Of a DNA stretch of 64,000 bases, positions 42,898 to 53,644 are shown piece after piece. Position 1 is the stretch's first letter, and every line of letters starts with the position of its first letter. Source of the DNA: Leptidea sinapis (taxonomy: Eukaryota > Arthropoda > Insecta > Lepidoptera > Pieridae); the NCBI RefSeq assembly GCF_905404315.1, contig NC_066312.1, forward strand, positions 607,001 through 671,000, written 5' to 3'. The notes under the pieces are model-generated. The model had not been told where the DNA came from, made no database searches, and saw only the letters and a list, made by a program, of their open reading frames with translations. Made by a program: the position numbers and the translations under genes.

Positions 42898-43628
42898 ATG
42901 ACGTTCTATACATATAGACAATGCACCTCATACAAAATCAAAGCCGAAATATTGGCACATGTCACAAATACCACCATTAAAACCTTCGACTGCTTTGTCT
43001 ACACATTTCTGCGTTTATTCCAGTTGCTTAAAATATTATTGGTCAATAGGCAGCAATGTAAGCACTATTTCAGTTTCAGCTGCGTATTTTGAATTTAGAA
43101 CCCAATTCGGACAGTGACATCAGTGGAGTAGCAGTTACGTATTTTTTTTTAAATCCAGACGAAAAAGTGGGTTGCTCTAAATTTTACGTTCGTGAGTCAG
43201 TCCCATTTTCCGACCAAGATCTGTTCAGTCGGAGGATTGTTACTTTTTTAATCAAAAATCACACTCATATTATAAAGGCTTTTTATTAATTATTGGCTTT
43301 TGTTTATATTTGTAACTTCTTTACGTTCTTAAGGTACTTGGATTTAATAAGTTCAGGTAACCTCTATCAGATATCTTTTTCAGGGTATCTTTTTTGTATA
43401 TGTAGTGAAAGCGGACATCAACATTTATTTCTATGTCAGCTTTTGCCAAATTTTAAATGTGGTTAAATCCAAAAAACTTAAAGTGGTGAAAAATAAATAT
43501 TCTTATTTGGTTTGTAAATTTCTTCACATCTCTCTCTAGCTACCAACTGGGGCCAATTTTCTCATCATCTCGTGTATGGAAAAGCTGAAAAATTTTAGCT
43601 TTTACATATATTGCGATGTAATTGTAGT
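42898..43628 (-). repeat. Dispersed repeat C, copy 2 (inverted)
   Basis: Reverse complement of 31712-32511 in the same block order. It begins with ATGACGTTCTATACATATAG and ends near TTTACATATATTGCGATGTA. Lengths differ by several small indels. Two weak frames of 76 and 66 codons inside are not conserved with copy 1, which argues against coding. Confidence 0.7.
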
Positions 43629-43769
43629 ATACATATACCTACATAGATATATAGATATATATATATATAGATGATACCTACATAGGTATCAATTCCGTGA
43701 TGACGTGTAAACAAGAACAAAATACAATATTGCTAATCATTGTTCACTAGGTCTTTAAAATAAATTTTA

Positions 43770-44375
43770 ACAAAAAAAACAACTGACTTCAAAAACACTA
43801 TTCCAAAATAATAGATATAATATGCACAAAAAAGTATAAAAATAATTGCGTATTTTATACAATCTAATTTTTAAACTTAATTTTAGTATAATGGAACATG
43901 GAAGTACCAGCTTCAAATAAAAAAAGAATTATCAAAATCGGTTCACCCAGTCGAAAGTTCTGAGGTAACAAACATAAGAAAACATACCGACGAATTGAGA
44001 ACCTCCTCCTTCTTCGTAGTTTGTTAAAACGAGCAACTCTATTGTTTTCATTTCTGACTGTGTCCTTTCATCTGTCCTATTCTGACAAGTGGGTCTTGTC
44101 TGGGGACTTGTCAATAAATAATACCATATTTAATAAAAAAATATTCGTTTTATTCAATTACTTACGCTTTTTGCATATCAATATTTATATGAGATAAATA
44201 AAATAATCTTACCGATGATAAGTCACACTGTCTTTTTTTGAGTTGTTAATGTTTTATTTAAGCACTTTTTATAGTACACTTAGGCTTGTTGATTGACACA
44301 CGACTAAGGAGAATAGTGTGATTACATTGTCTTTAAGCACACTTTTTCCGTTTCTCCATATGTATAGAACGTCAT
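43770..44375 (-). repeat. ATGACGTTC-ended dispersed repeat B, copy 2 (inverted)
   Basis: Read on the minus strand it starts ATGACGTTCTATACATATGG at 44375 and repeats the order of copy 1: TGTGCTTAAAGACAATGTAA, CAAGCCTAAGTGTACTATAA, the GTCCCCAGACAAGACCCACT block, GAGGAGGTTCTCAATTCG, and finally GAAGTCAGTTG at 43782. This gives a full unit of about 600 bases. The ends are not inverted repeats of each other. Confidence 0.65.
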
Positions 44376-44376
44376 A

Positions 44377-45394
44377 GGACGGAAGTAACGTTAGTACTTC
44401 CGGCAGAAAAAAGTCAAGTGAAACAATTTTTAACCAATATAATATAATGATTTAAAAAATTGTTTCAAATTGTTCACTAATATTTTCTGAAAATCTCCAA
44501 GTGTATTTATTCATTTATGACTATTATGTAATAAATAATAAATTAAAGTTCTTAGTCCGATGTTTGCGACATTCGTTAATTTTTCGTCCATCGAACAGGC
44601 AAAAGATCCAGAGCCCATAGAGTCATATTCGTTAATATTCAATAACAACGTTATACTGATATTTGTATTAAAAATTTTATTATTTTTATTCAATTATTTT
44701 TTAATAACACGGCTTTAATTAATGTAAGTATATATTTAATGGTATAAATTAAATCTTCTTGTCTGTCAACTTTTTAAGAATATTTGCTATATATACTGGA
44801 TGTACTAGTAGATGGGACAAACAAGGGCAAACGAAAATAACATATTTTGTCTGTGAGCTTTAGATAAGCAAAAAAGTATATAATATATGTATTTGTTAAT
44901 TATTCCTAAGGTTAATTATAATTAAGTTTTACTTCAATCGCGCGTTAAGATTACACGCACACACTTTTTTCAAATTGCTCAGTATTAATAATTTCGAAAA
45001 TCTCCAAGTGTATTCCTTTTTTTATTACTACTTTTCCTACAAATAATCTTACTTATATAAAAGTATATCATTCTTTGTAAATATATATAAACACTTGTTG
45101 AAATAATATTGAGTTAAAGGAATTTGTTTTACTCTAGGTATAGAAAATGCCGACCTCCCTCAAAGATGAGGTTATATCGCCAACGTTTGCGAGAAAAAAA
45201 AATCGCAAACATATTATGTATCTATTATTGCTTTTTACTCGTCAGCAATACGTGAGTGTTTAGTTTGTAACAGTGTTTTAATTAGTAATGTATAAATACG
45301 GTATTATATATAAATACATAAGTATCTGTAAAATATTCCTAAAGATAATTATTATTTTGTGATGTTTTAAATAAATAGATTATTAAGTTTTACT
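44377..45394 (-). repeat. AT-rich dispersed repeat A, copy 2 (inverted)
   Basis: Matches the reverse of 18000-18910 in blocks: GACGGAAGTAACG at 44378, AAAATCTCCAAGTGTATT (44490), GCGACATTCGTTAATTTTTC, TTTTACTTCAATCGCGCGT (44929), ATGAGGTTATATCGCC (45166). The TTTTACTTCAATCGCGCGT block occurs again at 45388, so this locus has two ends of the repeat in tandem. Jockey copy B is inserted in the second one. Confidence 0.6.
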
Positions 45395-45406
45395 TCAATC
45401 GCGCGT
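45395..45406. repeat. Target-site duplication, left copy (Jockey B)
   Basis: TCAATCGCGCGT lies directly before the element and is repeated exactly at 47758-47769 after its poly-A. Confidence 0.95.
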
Positions 45407-47300
45407 CTACAGCGAGTGGTAAAGGAACGGATTGCGGAACTCCGCGGCGATCGTTGGGACCGCTTGCTCAGCGACCTGAAGCCGACGCACGTGGCGTTCT
45501 GGAAACTGCCTCGCGCGTTCAAACAGGAACCGCCTACAGTAATGCCTCCTTTGGACAGACTGGGACTGCTGCCGGCCCTAGATGACGAGGACAAGGCGGA
45601 GTGCCTTGCCGACAGTCTCGAGAGTGCGCCCCGAACGCAGCTACCGACCCAGCCCATGTTAATGAAGTAAACTGTGAAGTTGAACGTCACATCTCTCTTA
45701 GCCCATCAGGCGAGCCAATACAACCCACCTCTAGTATAGAGGTGAAAGGAATTATTAGGGAGCTTCACTCCAAAAAGGCCCCGGGGCACGACTCTATAAA
45801 TAACAGGATTCTTAAAATCCTGCCTCTCACACTCATTAATTTATTAGTAACCGTTTTAATATACTGCTATTACATTGCGCGTTCCCCGAACAATGGAAGG
45901 AATCCATTGTTATCGGTATTCTCAAGCCTGGTAAACGTAAAACTTGTCCCAGTAGTTATAGACCCATTAGTTTAATTAACTCTTTAGGTAAACTATACGA
46001 ACGTCTGATTCTCGCGCGCCTCAAATATTATATCGCGGAGCAGAACATGATACCCGACCATCAGTTTGGTTTCAGGACTGCTCACTCGTGTCCTCAACAA
46101 GCCCACCGACTCACTGAGTATATTCTCAAACGAATCCAATACCGTACAGTTACAGCGGCCGTATTTCTCGATGTCGCGAAAGCTTTCGACAAGGTATGGC
46201 ATAACGGCTTAATCTTTAAGCTGTATGAACTGGGTATGCCAGACAGGCTCGTGCGCATCATACGAGCCTACCTTACTGATCGAAGCTTCCGCTATCGAGT
46301 AGAAGGCACGTTATCCACGCCCCGACCCATCAGGTCGAGAGGGCCTCAGGGCTCAGTTCTGTCCCCGACCCTCTTCTCACTCTTCACGAGTGACCTCCTG
46401 AAGCCTCAGAAAGTGCAAATCGCACAATACGCGTACGACACGGCTCTTTATTATGGCGCCACTCGGGGGCGCCTCGCGACTCATATAAGAGTGCTTCAGG
46501 CCGCCGTTAATGAACTATGAGACTGGTTCAGAAAATGGCGGATTGAAGTCAATCCCTCAAAGAGATCAGCGGTACTCTTTGGTAATACTAATAAAATAAA
46601 ATCTTTGGCCCCTATACCTATTGTTATATACATTATAAATATTTAGGTGTTACGTTCAACAGTAACATGAACTTCGCAAAACATATCAGCACGGTTTGCA
46701 ATAGACCACGGTTTATCCTTAGCCGCCTGTATCCACTTGTGTGCAAGCGAAGCAAACTACCACTCAGACACAAGGTGACATTGTACAAGACCATCGTACG
46801 TCCCATTATGTCGTACGCAAGCATCGTGTTTGCCCACGCGCCGCCGAGCCACTTGCGGTGTGCAAGTGGTTCAGAATATATTCACGCGCACGCCCACCGG
46901 AGCGCCGTGGTTCGTTCGTAACGTAGATCTCCATCGCGATCTTGAGCTGCCGACCATCGCTCAACATTTCAAGGAGATATCGCGACACTACTATGATAAG
47001 GTGGCCGAGCACCCTAATATCTTGGTGAGAGAGGCATGTGCTTACACTCCTCTAGACCACAGTCTGAACAAACAGAGGCGACCTCGACACGTACTAGTCG
47101 ACCCGGACGACTATATTACGATCGCGAACGCGACACCAACACCATCACCAACACCAACACCAAACCAACCACACCGTCCTCGAAGACGTAGGCGCGGCCG
47201 TGTACATCAAACCGCTGCCACTCGTCACTTTGACGATTTGGAGCGGCCACAACCTAATATAATACGATTCACACACTTTGATAAAAGCCCGACGAGATAG
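45407..47300 (+). pseudogene. Jockey B ORF2 fragment
   Basis: The linker reads RVVKERIAELRGDRWDRLLS and THVAFWKLPRAFKQEPPTV, then shifts frame near 45620 (PSGEPIQPTSSIEVKGIIRE, HSKKAPGHDSINNRILKILP) and again near 45870 to the RT frame: SSYRPISLINSLGKLYERLI, IPDHQFGFRTAHSCPQQAHR and FLDVAKAFDKVWHNGLIFKL. The motif C box reads YAYD (46428-46439), so the first catalytic Asp is lost, and GVPQG has become RGPQG. A TGA lies at 46518, and about 30 bases are missing near 46625 compared with copy A. The C-terminal part (46830-47300) ends in the Pro/Thr and Arg-rich tail plus NIIRFTHFDKSPTR, a longer end than in copy A. Confidence 0.85.
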
Positions 47301-47757
47301 TCCTCGTCCTGTAATCGTTTAACACCACTCACACTCACATCACAAATCACACACCTACAATAACACTACTCACAAATAGTCACACACTTATATACACTCA
47401 CACATACTTACATACATATATTAGCGCACTCGCCGGCGAGTGCGAAGTCTCGTCAAACCTAGAGTCCACTGGACTAACAGATATATTAGATCGTTAGTGA
47501 TATTCTCTCCATTCAGCCTAGTGAGCAGGCGGTCCGAGGTTCAAGTCTCCTTCCGAGACGCCCCGCGCCTGTGAGCTACATTTTCGGCCTCCAAGGCCCC
47601 CGCCCGGCTTCGCTGTAAAAGCCTTCAGGGCTATCAGCACAGAGGAGGTTTTACTCGGTAGGGGGTTTATACCCGGGTTTACACCCGAGCCCGACATATG
47701 GGCCCGTTTCGGGGTCTTCAATACGTAAATGTATTTTACTCCTCTCGAAAAAAAAAA
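45407..47757 (+). mobile_element. Jockey copy B: 5'-truncated Jockey-type LINE
   Basis: About 2.35 kb, starting in the ORF2 linker about 600 bases further upstream than copy A. It holds RT, C-terminal domain, CA-rich stretch, GC-rich 3' UTR and a tail of about ten A, flanked by a 12-bp target duplication. The target is the GCGCGT end of AT-rich repeat A, and removing the insert restores that block as seen at 18020 and 44940. It has more small deletions than copy A. Confidence 0.9.
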
Positions 47758-47769
47758 TCAATCGCGCGT
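47758..47769. repeat. Target-site duplication, right copy (Jockey B)
   Basis: Exact repeat of 45395-45406, directly after the A-run; followed by the rest of repeat A (AAAGCATCCACGCACAGGC). Confidence 0.95.
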
Positions 47770-49250
47770 AAAGCATCCACGCACAGGCTTAGCAAAGCAA
47801 AATATAAAATATTAGCAAAATAATAAGCGCCCTCTGTTGTTACACAGCGTAGATAGCGAAGTAGTTATGTAGTGACAAGACAGTTTCTTTCCATACACAT
47901 ACATGTAGAGGGTTCAAGTCAAATTTGTCTGTTCTGTTCATATCTGTTCAAACAAGTAGAACGTATTTCAGCTATTGCACGACAGAGGCCGCGCTTATGA
48001 TAAACCGTGTTTGTTCGTATTAAGCTTCGATCAACGGTTGCTAGTGTTGATCGAAAGCACAGAGTAGGGATGGATACTTAAGTGTCGAATGTATCACGCA
48101 AGTGTAAATAGTAGTGCGAAACTATGTATTAGCTGCAAAACTAAAACCGGATTACCTGTTTATCCTTGGCCTGGTAGCTGAAATATTGTTTGTACTAATT
48201 TTTTAAACAAGTCATTTGTTCGTACTTAATAGTTTCTTTTGTTCGTCAAAAATTATTATTTGTTCGATTAACGTTTTTTTTTAAATGAAACAAATTTATT
48301 TACAAGCTAGCGCATTATGTCACATATTTTTTATTCGCTAGTTTAATTTTATTAACGTTTGTTCGATCAATTTAATTGCTTGTTCGACGGTCTTTATCTA
48401 TATTTTTTAATAATTTATTTAAACATCTTTTAAGATCACGACGCATGCGCCAATTGATTTCGTTACACTATAGTGCTGCCACCACAGATGTATTACTCTG
48501 AAGTAAGGATAATATTATATCTATGACTGCCATCGTAAAAATATAGTTAGTACAAAGAACTTAACCAAAATAAAAATAATAAAGAATTCATAAGAATAAC
48601 AAAAACATTTGTTGTTACTTAAAGACACTTATTATAGAAAACTTGTAAAAAAAATAATCTTTCTTGGTTGTGATAATAACTCCAAAAAAGATTGAAATAA
48701 ATATCAATTGAATTCAGAACTCCTTTTTGAAGTCAGTTAAAAAATGATTGAAAAAGAATGCTAAGAATTAGATAATTGTCTTGGAAAGTGTAAACAGCAA
48801 TAGCCGTTGCTGCTTCCGAAAGAGTTGGTGAAAGAATTGAAACAGAAACAGACAAATACAATGTAGTACGTGAAATAATTTCAAACAAAAGATTTTTGTT
48901 TTTGTAATCAATGATAAGTGAAGCTTCAAACATTCAAAAACTTTTCACATATACCTGATACTTGGTGTGTAGCTGAGCATCTATTTATTTATTCAAATGT
49001 ATGCACATCATTACAAAAACAAGGGCGTTGAAAAGAAAAGGAAAACTCGTCTAGTTAGGTAACAGTTGATAACAGTGCCTCCTTTTTCTCTAGATCTAAA
49101 ATATCAAAAATGTCGGGCCAATTCAATCACTGGTGGCGGTGCAAGTTGTACTCGTGTTGATATATTTATTCAAAGCGACACACCGTAACGTCTGACTGAC
49201 AAAAGTAAGCAGTGGTGCACAAAACAACCATTCTGATTAGAGGAATTTGG
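47770..49250. other. Non-coding stretch with a TTGTTCG cluster
   Basis: AT-rich sequence with no supported gene. A minus-strand frame at 48733-48933 is open for 66 codons but unrecognised. TTGTTCG occurs at 48011, 48216, 48239, 48260, 48359 and 48380. Confidence 0.5.
48216..48386. repeat. Spaced TTGTTCG motifs
   Basis: Five exact TTGTTCG heptamers start at 48216, 48239, 48260, 48359 and 48380, with steps of 23 and 21 in the first group and 21 in the second. Flanks differ, so they are not simple tandem copies. Steps of about two helical turns would suit binding sites on one DNA face; this is inference. Confidence 0.55.
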
Positions 49251-49512
49251 TTTTTTTTTATGGAAAAAGGAGGACAAACGAGCGTACGGCTCACCTGGTG
49301 TAAAGTTATCACCACCGCCCACATCCTCTTGCAACGCCAGAGGAATCACAGGAGCGTAGCCAGCCTTAAAGCAAGGTGTACGGGCTTTTTTTGAAGGTGC
49401 CCATTTCATATCGTCCCGGAATCACCGCACAAGGAAGCTCATTCCACAGCTTTATAGTACGTGGAAGAAAGCTCCTGGAGAAGCGCACAGTGGAGGACCG
49501 CCGCACAACCAG
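49251..49512 (-). repeat. LINE-5 3' end, solo copy (-), 260 bp
   Basis: The reverse complement matches LINE-5 from about 30950 to the poly-A: GTGCGGCGGTCCTCCACTGT, CTTCCACGTACTATAAAGCT, CACCTTGCTTTAAGGCTGGC and the final AAAA run. This is the longest of the solo copies and includes the last 60 or so codons of ORF2 in degraded form. Confidence 0.85.
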
Positions 49513-49629
49513 ATCAAAAAAAAACAAACAAATATATTTTTATTTCGTAGGTAAATTGCATTACACTTGAAATATGTCTTTTTTTTTCTTACAGCTCGTT
49601 CGTTGTGCAGATTTCCTTAGAGAAGAACG

Positions 49630-50111
49630 AGCAAGAAACTCTAAGGTCGCTCTTTTCAAAACTGAATGATATTACAGATTTTTATTTTAAAAGTAATTTT
49701 ACAAATCATTTCAATTCCAATATATGCAAAGTGATGCAACAAAATACACAAACGTCAATTACTAAATGTTTTACACGAGTAAGAAAAAAAATGTAATTTA
49801 ATAAGTGAAGACATAGTTATTGTACTAAGTAAGTTATTGAGTACTTAAAGTACAATACAGCAGATGCATCAATTCACACATACCCTAAATAAAATAAAGG
49901 CATTATGCGAGCATTTTAATAGCTATTATATAAAACAATGTATATAATAACTTTGATTAAAAAAAACTATAGAAAAAATAAAAGAAATAAAAAACATACA
50001 TCAGATTTCCCAGTGAGAGAATCATTTAGCCACCACAAGCAGCACCCGTTCACGAGCATGACGCATGGACCACCCATCGCCTCCCTCGACCATATCTTAG
50101 GGAAGGGAACG
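49630..50111 (+). repeat. Dispersed repeat T, copy 3
   Basis: Same blocks as copies 1 and 2: GAGCAAGAAACTC, AAAGTGATGCAACAAAATAC, AATAAAGGCATTATGCGAGC, CACCCGTTCACGAGCATGAC and CCTCGACCATATCTTAGGGA. It lies about 120 bases after a LINE-5 tail, but that tail is on the opposite strand, unlike copy 2. Confidence 0.65.
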
Positions 50112-50686
50112 AATACAAACAGATACAACAAATTAGAATTGAAGTCATTTGATACTTCCAGAACCACGTAAACAAATGACTGGTCTTTCATAACGCCAGG
50201 CAGTAATAATCACTCGCACATCACAAAATATTAAATTCGTTATTTGCCGAGCCAAGTGGTACGTATTGCTCAAAATAATGATGATATTGGCTTATTGGCT
50301 GGCAAGCGATTGATTGAAGTTAACAGTAACAATGTTGATAATAAATATTGTTAGTAATGATATTTATTCTCTTATAAATAAAAAAGTATGACATACCATT
50401 AAAAATAATGCATCAACACAAAATTTATTAGTCCGTTAAAATATATTCGAGGGCTAAAAATAAGAGAGAGAGAGTTTATTTAATAATCCGGTACCAGGCT
50501 ACGAGAACTTGTTATACATTATTTCTTGGGTATAGTATAACAACACGATCACATATCATTTAGGATTTACCGAACAAAAGAATAACTTTTTCCAACTATT
50601 CATTGTTAATTAAGTAAGATTATGTTCCGCTTGCTGATCGTGGTTAGCAAAATACTGTGTCTTTGATACGTTCAAGTCGAAATTAA

Positions 50687-50983
50687 ATGAATGGTAGAAA
50701 AAAGGTACTTTTATGGCTTCTTGATGAAGAAGCTGTTGGCGCTGGAGGCGGCAATCAATCTTTTATGGACTGGTTATTCTCAAGATACGATAATAGTGAT
50801 TACCAGCTTTTACTGAGAAAAGTTTCGAGTAGTAATCAATTTGTTCTTCACCTGCAACGGACCAATCCAGTATAATACAGTGCTACCGAATGGCTTAAGG
50901 ACACTCAAGAAAATTCAGTTGCTAAAGGTGCCATTAATATTTTACAAGAAAACAAGAGGTTTGATACTGACTCGGTCATTTAA
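50687..50983 (+). CDS. Unrecognised open frame with one internal stop
   Basis: From ATG at 50687 the frame reads MNGRKKVLLWLLDEEAVGAG, GGNQSFMDWLFSRYDNSDYQ and KVSSSNQFVLHLQRTNPV, then TAA at 50873-50875, and goes on in the same frame with YSATEWLKDTQENSVAKGAI and NILQENKRFDTDSVI to TAA at 50981. Residue composition is balanced and unlike the AT-driven chance frames around it. I do not recognise the family. It may be a decayed single-exon gene, a retro-copy or a transposon piece. Confidence 0.35.
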
Positions 50984-51829
50984 GTTACACATATTATTTA
51001 CTTTCCGTTAAACAATAACTTTTTATTTTCAAGGTTCGTTTGACAACAAAGTACAATATCTTTCGAGAACAATATGAAATAATATGAAATAATAAGAATA
51101 GAACGTATTAGGTCGTTCCGCAACATACACAGGTAATAAAACATCTGTCTTATAGGTATTAGTATTATTAGTATTAGGTATGGGAGCCGTCATCTTAGTC
51201 GTCAGTATACACTAGGATGCCGCAGTCGCTCGTCGTACAGCTTCGCTGCGGAGTATATTTCAGCGAAGCGAGGTAAACTAAGTCTGTGTACAAAAACAAA
51301 ACAAATTTAAACATGGGGAATTAGTGCCTTATTTGGTTGTCTGTTTATTTTAATTGAATCAAGTCGAAATTCATAATTCTGTCTCGTCAATAACCTAGAA
51401 AATTTCGAAAGTTTTCTATGAGTTCAAATTTTTTTCAAGGTACCCTTGAAAAATATATACCTTGAAAAAAAGCGCGTACACCTTCCTTAAAGGCTGGCAA
51501 GGCTCCTGTGACTTCTCTGGTGTTGCAAGATAATGTGGGAGGCGGTGATGACTTAACACCAGGTTCCCCCTACGATTAATATTATAATGGAAGGAAAGTT
51601 TATGTATTTATTAATAAAATATTTTATTGATTATAATATATATTTATTTCTTGGTTACAATTTTTGAATATGTACATTAGAATTTTGTGTCTCAATTAGT
51701 ATCATTATTTAATCATATTATAAATATTAATAATTGGCTTATGATAGTGGTTAACGAAATTTTTACATTGTTTGTAATCTAAAATCTTGCAAAGGCGGCT
51801 TTGAGAATTAATTATTAAATATTAACGAC
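50984..51829. other. Mostly empty; LINE-5 tail at 51470-51565
   Basis: The only recognisable part is a short LINE-5 3' end. A GC-richer patch at 51185-51270 (CTTCGCTGCGGAGTATATTT) has no frame or known motif. Confidence 0.5.
51470..51565 (+). repeat. LINE-5 3' tail, solo copy (+)
   Basis: AGCGCGTACACCTTCCTTAA, GGTGTTGCAAGATAATGTGG and TGACTTAACACCAGGT match LINE-5 at 31070-31165. The terminal A-run is lost. Confidence 0.8.
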
Positions 51830-52080
51830 ATATGACTGTATGTGCTTGCATCCTTTGCCTGTTTTAATAATTGACTAAGAATTCAGAAAAAAAAAATTAA
51901 CGAATTTCGCAAACACAAAAGTAGTAATCGACAATCAAATACACTTGGAGATTTTCAAAAAATATTACTGAGCAATTTGAAACAATATTTTTAAAACCAT
52001 CTTAAAGCCATTAACTTAAAACGGTTTAAAATTGTGACAATTTATATTTTCTGACGGAAGTATATCGTTTCGTAACGAAG
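51830..52080 (+). repeat. AT-rich dispersed repeat A, partial copy 3
   Basis: CCTTTGCCTGTTTTAATAAT, AATTAACGAATTTCGCAAAC, CACTTGGAGATTTTCAAAAA and TTTTCTGACGGAAGTA match 18655-18910 in order. Confidence 0.6.
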
Positions 52081-52120
52081 CGGTTTACTCTCCCATTACA
52101 AGGTATCTCTTCAAAAAACA

Positions 52121-52296
52121 TATTTTTATAGAAGAGCGAACAAACGAACGATCGTAAAGTGAAATGTGAAATGATCACCGCAGCCGCACAGGAGGGTTGC
52201 CGGCGTTTTAGCAAGATGTACGCGCTTTTTTAAGGGAACGAGTTCCTTGAAAACCGCACAGTGGAAGAACGCCACATATACAGGGGGTTGGAGATG
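52121..52296 (-). repeat. LINE-5 3' end, solo copy (-), diverged
   Basis: The reverse complement shows the end of LINE-5 with several gaps: a GTGTGGCGTTCTTCCACTGT-like block, GCGCGTACATCTTGC, and GGTGATCATTTC in place of GGTGATCACTTA. It is older than the other copies. Confidence 0.65.
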
Positions 52297-52804
52297 ATAC
52301 GCTAATTTGTGGTTAGTTAGTTAGCCCAGTTGCTACATTTCACATTTGAAATCACTTTCCGAGAAGGCGTAGTATAAAACTTAATAGCCTCGGGATGCAT
52401 GCCTATAATTTATTTATTTATTTTTATTTATTTATTGAAAAGACCAACAGCATAAATATTACAAATTAGTCTTAAAAATTAGTGTACATATAATAGCCAA
52501 TTACAGGTCTCTCTATATAAACAAAAATCAACTAATGAGTTTTCAACTTAAATTACTTTATCTTATAGACAAAAAAATCGACTTAAATGAATTTCAACTT
52601 AATTTACTTTAACATAATAATATGAATAGTTTAAACATTAAAAGAATAATATTATGCGTATGAATGCGAATTTAATATATATATATCTATTATTATATTA
52701 TGTTATAATCGGTTATAGTGTTTATTTTATGTTTGGATGTGTATGTGTGCGTGTAGTGTGTGTTTGTGTATATGTGCGTGTGTTAATGTACCTATTTGTT
52801 CGTT

Positions 52805-53404
52805 TTATATTGCTCCAGTAACATTTTTTGTATCTAGTGTATTCATTAATATTTTAATAATTTCTGTTTTGAAGCTATTTTTACTGCGATTATGAATGTC
52901 GACATTCGAAAAAACTTCGTTGTAATGCTTACAAATTCTGTTAATGGGAGAATTTTTACCATAATTCGTAGTGTGAAATGATAATGAAAAAAGAGGCGTA
53001 TTTCTCGTTCGTTTTAGTGGTACATTGAAGTTAATACTAGCAAGTAATGTTGGGGAGTCCAGAAGATTAGTTATTATATTAAATAAGAACATTGTATCTA
53101 ATAACGTTCGTCTGTCTACTAGTGAAATTATATTATGATGCATGCAGCCATCTTTGTAGTTGGAAAAAATTTTATGACGAAAGTTAAGGTGCCTGATAAA
53201 TTTAGCTTGAATCTTTTCAAGTTTTTCAATATATGTTATATAATGGGGCGACCAGATACAAATTGCGTACTCTAAGACACTACGCACGTATGCATAGTAA
53301 ACAGATTTAATACATGCAAGGTCATTAAAAGGTTTGCAGGTACGTATCACAAAACCTAAGCTCTTGAACGCTTTATTCGCAACGTAATCAATATGCTCAG
53401 ACAT
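52805..53404 (-). pseudogene. LINE-8 ORF2 C-terminal domain
   Basis: Open for 199 codons: SEHIDYVANKAFKSLGFVIR, YYAYVRSVLEYAICIWSPHY, YIEKLEKIQAKFIRHLNFRH and, near the end, FHTTNYGKNSPINRICKHYN, then KTEIIKILMNTL. The thumb before it (53640-53404, with VGVVRDLGVIFDSKLT) is in the same frame after a shift near 53570. The wording is typical of post-RT domains in this LINE group. Confidence 0.8.
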
Positions 53405-53644
53405 AGTTAGCTTGCTGTCAAAAATAACACCTAAATCCCTAACAACACCTACTTTATTAATAGGAATTCCATTTAGCGAGTATGTAAATTGTATCTTATT
53501 TACCTTACGACTAAACGATATCTGTTGATATTTAGGTGCATTAACTGAAATAAAATTGTTTTTTAATACTCAGATAGATTATTAAGAGTAATTTGTAATT
53601 CAATGCAGTCATTATGATTGTGTACTTTGTAAAATATTTTTTTA

